Source: Candidatus Sumerlaeota bacterium
GTDB lineage: Bacteria > Sumerlaeota > Sumerlaeia > JADFCT01
DNA length: 15,809 nucleotides
Direction of reading: 5' to 3'
NCBI GenBank assembly: GCA_017161665.1
Contig: JADFCT010000036.1
Coordinates: forward strand, 1-15,809
Within the stretch, counting starts at the first letter, position 1. Every line of letters starts with the position of its first letter. Made by a program: the position numbers and the translations under genes. The notes below the pieces were generated by a model. That model was not told where the DNA came from. It saw only the letters and a list, made by a program, of their open reading frames with translations, and made no database searches. This document shows positions 14,397 through 15,809 of this stretch, one piece after another.

Positions 14397-15809
14397 ATGA
14401 ACGAGCGTTCTTCCTTTACATCAATACCACCGCCGCCGGATCAGCCGGCGCGCGACCGGATTCTTCAGGAACTGGGAACGAATATCCTGGTTGAAGCGGC
14501 GGCGGGCACGGGCAAAACGACCAGTATGGTCGGACGCATGGTGGCTCTGTTGCGCCAGGGGCGGTGTGGTGTGGATCAGATCGCCGCGGTCACCTTTACC
14601 AAAAAGGCCGCATCGGAATTGCGGGGGCGCTTTCAAATCGCCCTTGAAAAGGCAATACACGGCGCGGGGCCCGTTGAGGAACAGACGCGTCTGCTCCATG
14701 CTCTTTCTCGAATCGAACAATGCTTTATCGGCACCATCCATTCGTTTTGTGGGCGGCTGTTGCGGGAGCGCCCCGTCGAAGCCGGTGTGGACGTGGCATT
14801 TCGTGAGTGTGATGACGCGGAGGACGCCGTCCTGCGTGGCGAAGCCTGGGATGCGGCGGTGGGCGAACTGTATGTGACTGAGTCACCCCTCCTGAACGAA
14901 TTGGCGGAAGTCGGGCTGGATATTGAACAGTTGACCGATGGATTTCTCCGCTTTGCCTTGTATCCGGATGTGGATGAATGGCCATCCCAGAGGACGCCTT
15001 TGCCGGATATCCATGCTGTCCGTGAGGCTCTGGAATCATACCTCCTTCACATGCGTGCGCTAACGCCGGCTCTTGATTCCCAGTGCGGGTGTCCATTGGT
15101 AAAAAAATATTTCCGAATTCCCCGCATTGTGGACCAATTCGATTTGAATGACGTGATCCAGTTGACTCAGGCATTGGAACACTTTGAGGGCAATGTGGAG
15201 TATCAGAAGACCAAATGGCCGGGCGGCCGAAAGGATACGGAACTGGCGGACGCGGAAATGGCCCGGTGGAAATCGTTTGTTATCTGTTGGGTTCAGCCCA
15301 TCCTCAGCGCATGGCGTGAACAGCGCTATGATGTGACGCTTCGAATCTATGGCCATGCTGTTGAGCGATACAATCGGCTGCGGACGGATCATGGGATTGT
15401 TAATTTTCAAGATCTCCTGATCAAGTCAGCGGCTCTCTTGCGGAACCATCCTCATATCCGTCAGTATTTCGCTCGTCGTTATACGCATTTGCTGATCGAC
15501 GAATTTCAAGATACCGATCCCGTACAGGCTGAAGTCATGATGTTGTTGACGGCCGCGGACTATGCGGAGACCGACTGGCGGCACTGCTGTCCTCGTCCTG
15601 GTTCGCTCTTTGTAGTCGGTGATCCCAAACAGTCGATTTATCGGTTCCGGCGAGCCGATATTGTTACATACAATCAAGTACGAGACATTATTCAAAACAC
15701 GGGCGGACACATCCTGACGCTGTCGGCCAATTTCAGGACGATTCCGCCGATTATCGACTGGGTGAACCAGTGTTTTATAGATGACTTCGCGCAATATGGC
15801 GCTGAATAT
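14397..15809 (+). CDS. UvrD-family helicase, RecB/AddA-type (3' end beyond the window)
   Basis: The first 471 residues of an ATP-dependent DNA helicase of superfamily 1, similar to the helicase part of RecB or AddA, which process double-strand breaks with a partner nuclease subunit. The frame is open to the last base. The motifs are: Walker A AAAGTGKT (34-41), motif Ia AVTFTKKAASELRGR (64-78), FIGTIHSFCGRLLRE (motif Ib region), Walker B LLIDEFQDTDP (365-375), motif III VVGDPKQSIYRFRRAD (406-421) and SANFRT (443-448). A C-terminal PD-(D/E)XK nuclease domain, if any, would lie outside. The ATG at 14397 has GGGGGA eight bases upstream. An N-terminal Pro-rich lead (PPPPDQPA) precedes the Walker motif. 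The 35-base gap to the GH106-like gene allows co-transcription without implying shared function. No AddB or RecC partner is visible. Confidence 0.93.
   Translation, partial: MNERSSFTSIPPPPDQPARDRILQELGTNILVEAAAGTGKTTSMVGRMVALLRQGRCGVDQIAAVTFTKKAASELRGRFQIALEKAIHGAGPVEEQTRLLHALSRIEQCFIGTIHSFCGRLLRERPVEAGVDVAFRECDDAEDAVLRGEAWDAAVGELYVTESPLLNELAEVGLDIEQLTDGFLRFALYPDVDEWPSQRTPLPDIHAVREALESYLLHMRALTPALDSQCGCPLVKKYFRIPRIVDQFDLNDVIQLTQALEHFEGNVEYQKTKWPGGRKDTELADAEMARWKSFVICWVQPILSAWREQRYDVTLRIYGHAVERYNRLRTDHGIVNFQDLLIKSAALLRNHPHIRQYFARRYTHLLIDEFQDTDPVQAEVMMLLTAADYAETDWRHCCPRPGSLFVVGDPKQSIYRFRRADIVTYNQVRDIIQNTGGHILTLSANFRTIPPIIDWVNQCFIDDFAQYGAEY

Noticed and set aside
1..15809. tRNA, rRNA, insertion sequence, prophage, toxin-antitoxin or CRISPR systems
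   Set aside because: Read on both strands, no transposase, integrase, cas, toxin or RNA-gene signature was found.

Overview
The window reads as chromosomal DNA of a free-living, heterotrophic bacterium with moderate to slightly high GC. Several features point to an uncultivated lineage in or near the PVC group or phyla such as Hydrogenedentes or Sumerlaeota: a Hanks-type Ser/Thr kinase, secreted proteins with Pro/Thr linkers, calcium-binding repeats and a dockerin-like end, a GH106-type glycosidase, a long-form xylose isomerase and a eukaryote-type HisA. The taxonomic guess is inference; no rRNA or other marker gene is present. I see no tRNA, rRNA, CRISPR array, insertion sequence, integrase or phage gene.

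Layout. 1-3151 (+): the 3' part of an RNase R gene, then a membrane-anchored Ser/Thr protein kinase 48 bases downstream. 3170-4413 (-): a two-gene unit in which thpR (RNA 2',3'-cyclic phosphodiesterase) overlaps yqeK (HD-domain Ap4A hydrolase) by four bases; it converges on the kinase. 4521-5288 (+): a divergent hisA of the eukaryotic type. 5516-5827 (+): a small, very basic unknown protein. A perfect 14-bp hairpin at 5893-5926 separates it from convergent xylA (5957-7267, -).

7268-11147 holds the most distinctive part. Two tandem genes for exported proteins share about 175 bases of upstream DNA, the core promoter, the signal peptide and an N-terminal carboxypeptidase-regulatory-like domain (123 of 145 residues identical by my count). 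After a Pro/Thr linker they carry unrelated C-termini: calcium-binding TSP3-type repeats plus a dockerin-like module in one, and a 360-residue domain I do not recognise, possibly a beta-solenoid, in the other. Strong hairpin terminators follow each gene. This looks like a duplicated export and display cassette whose cargo has been exchanged.

11476-15809 (+): a 961-residue GH106-like glycoside hydrolase without a signal peptide, then, 35 bases on, the start of a RecB/AddA-type UvrD-family helicase cut by the window end.

The genes do not form one pathway. Themes are RNA turnover and nucleotide stress (RNase R, ThpR, YqeK), signalling (kinase), histidine synthesis (HisA), sugar use (XylA, GH106), surface or secreted proteins (the tandem pair) and DNA repair (helicase). 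The best candidates for something undescribed are the tandem secreted pair and the unknown C-terminal domain of its second member.
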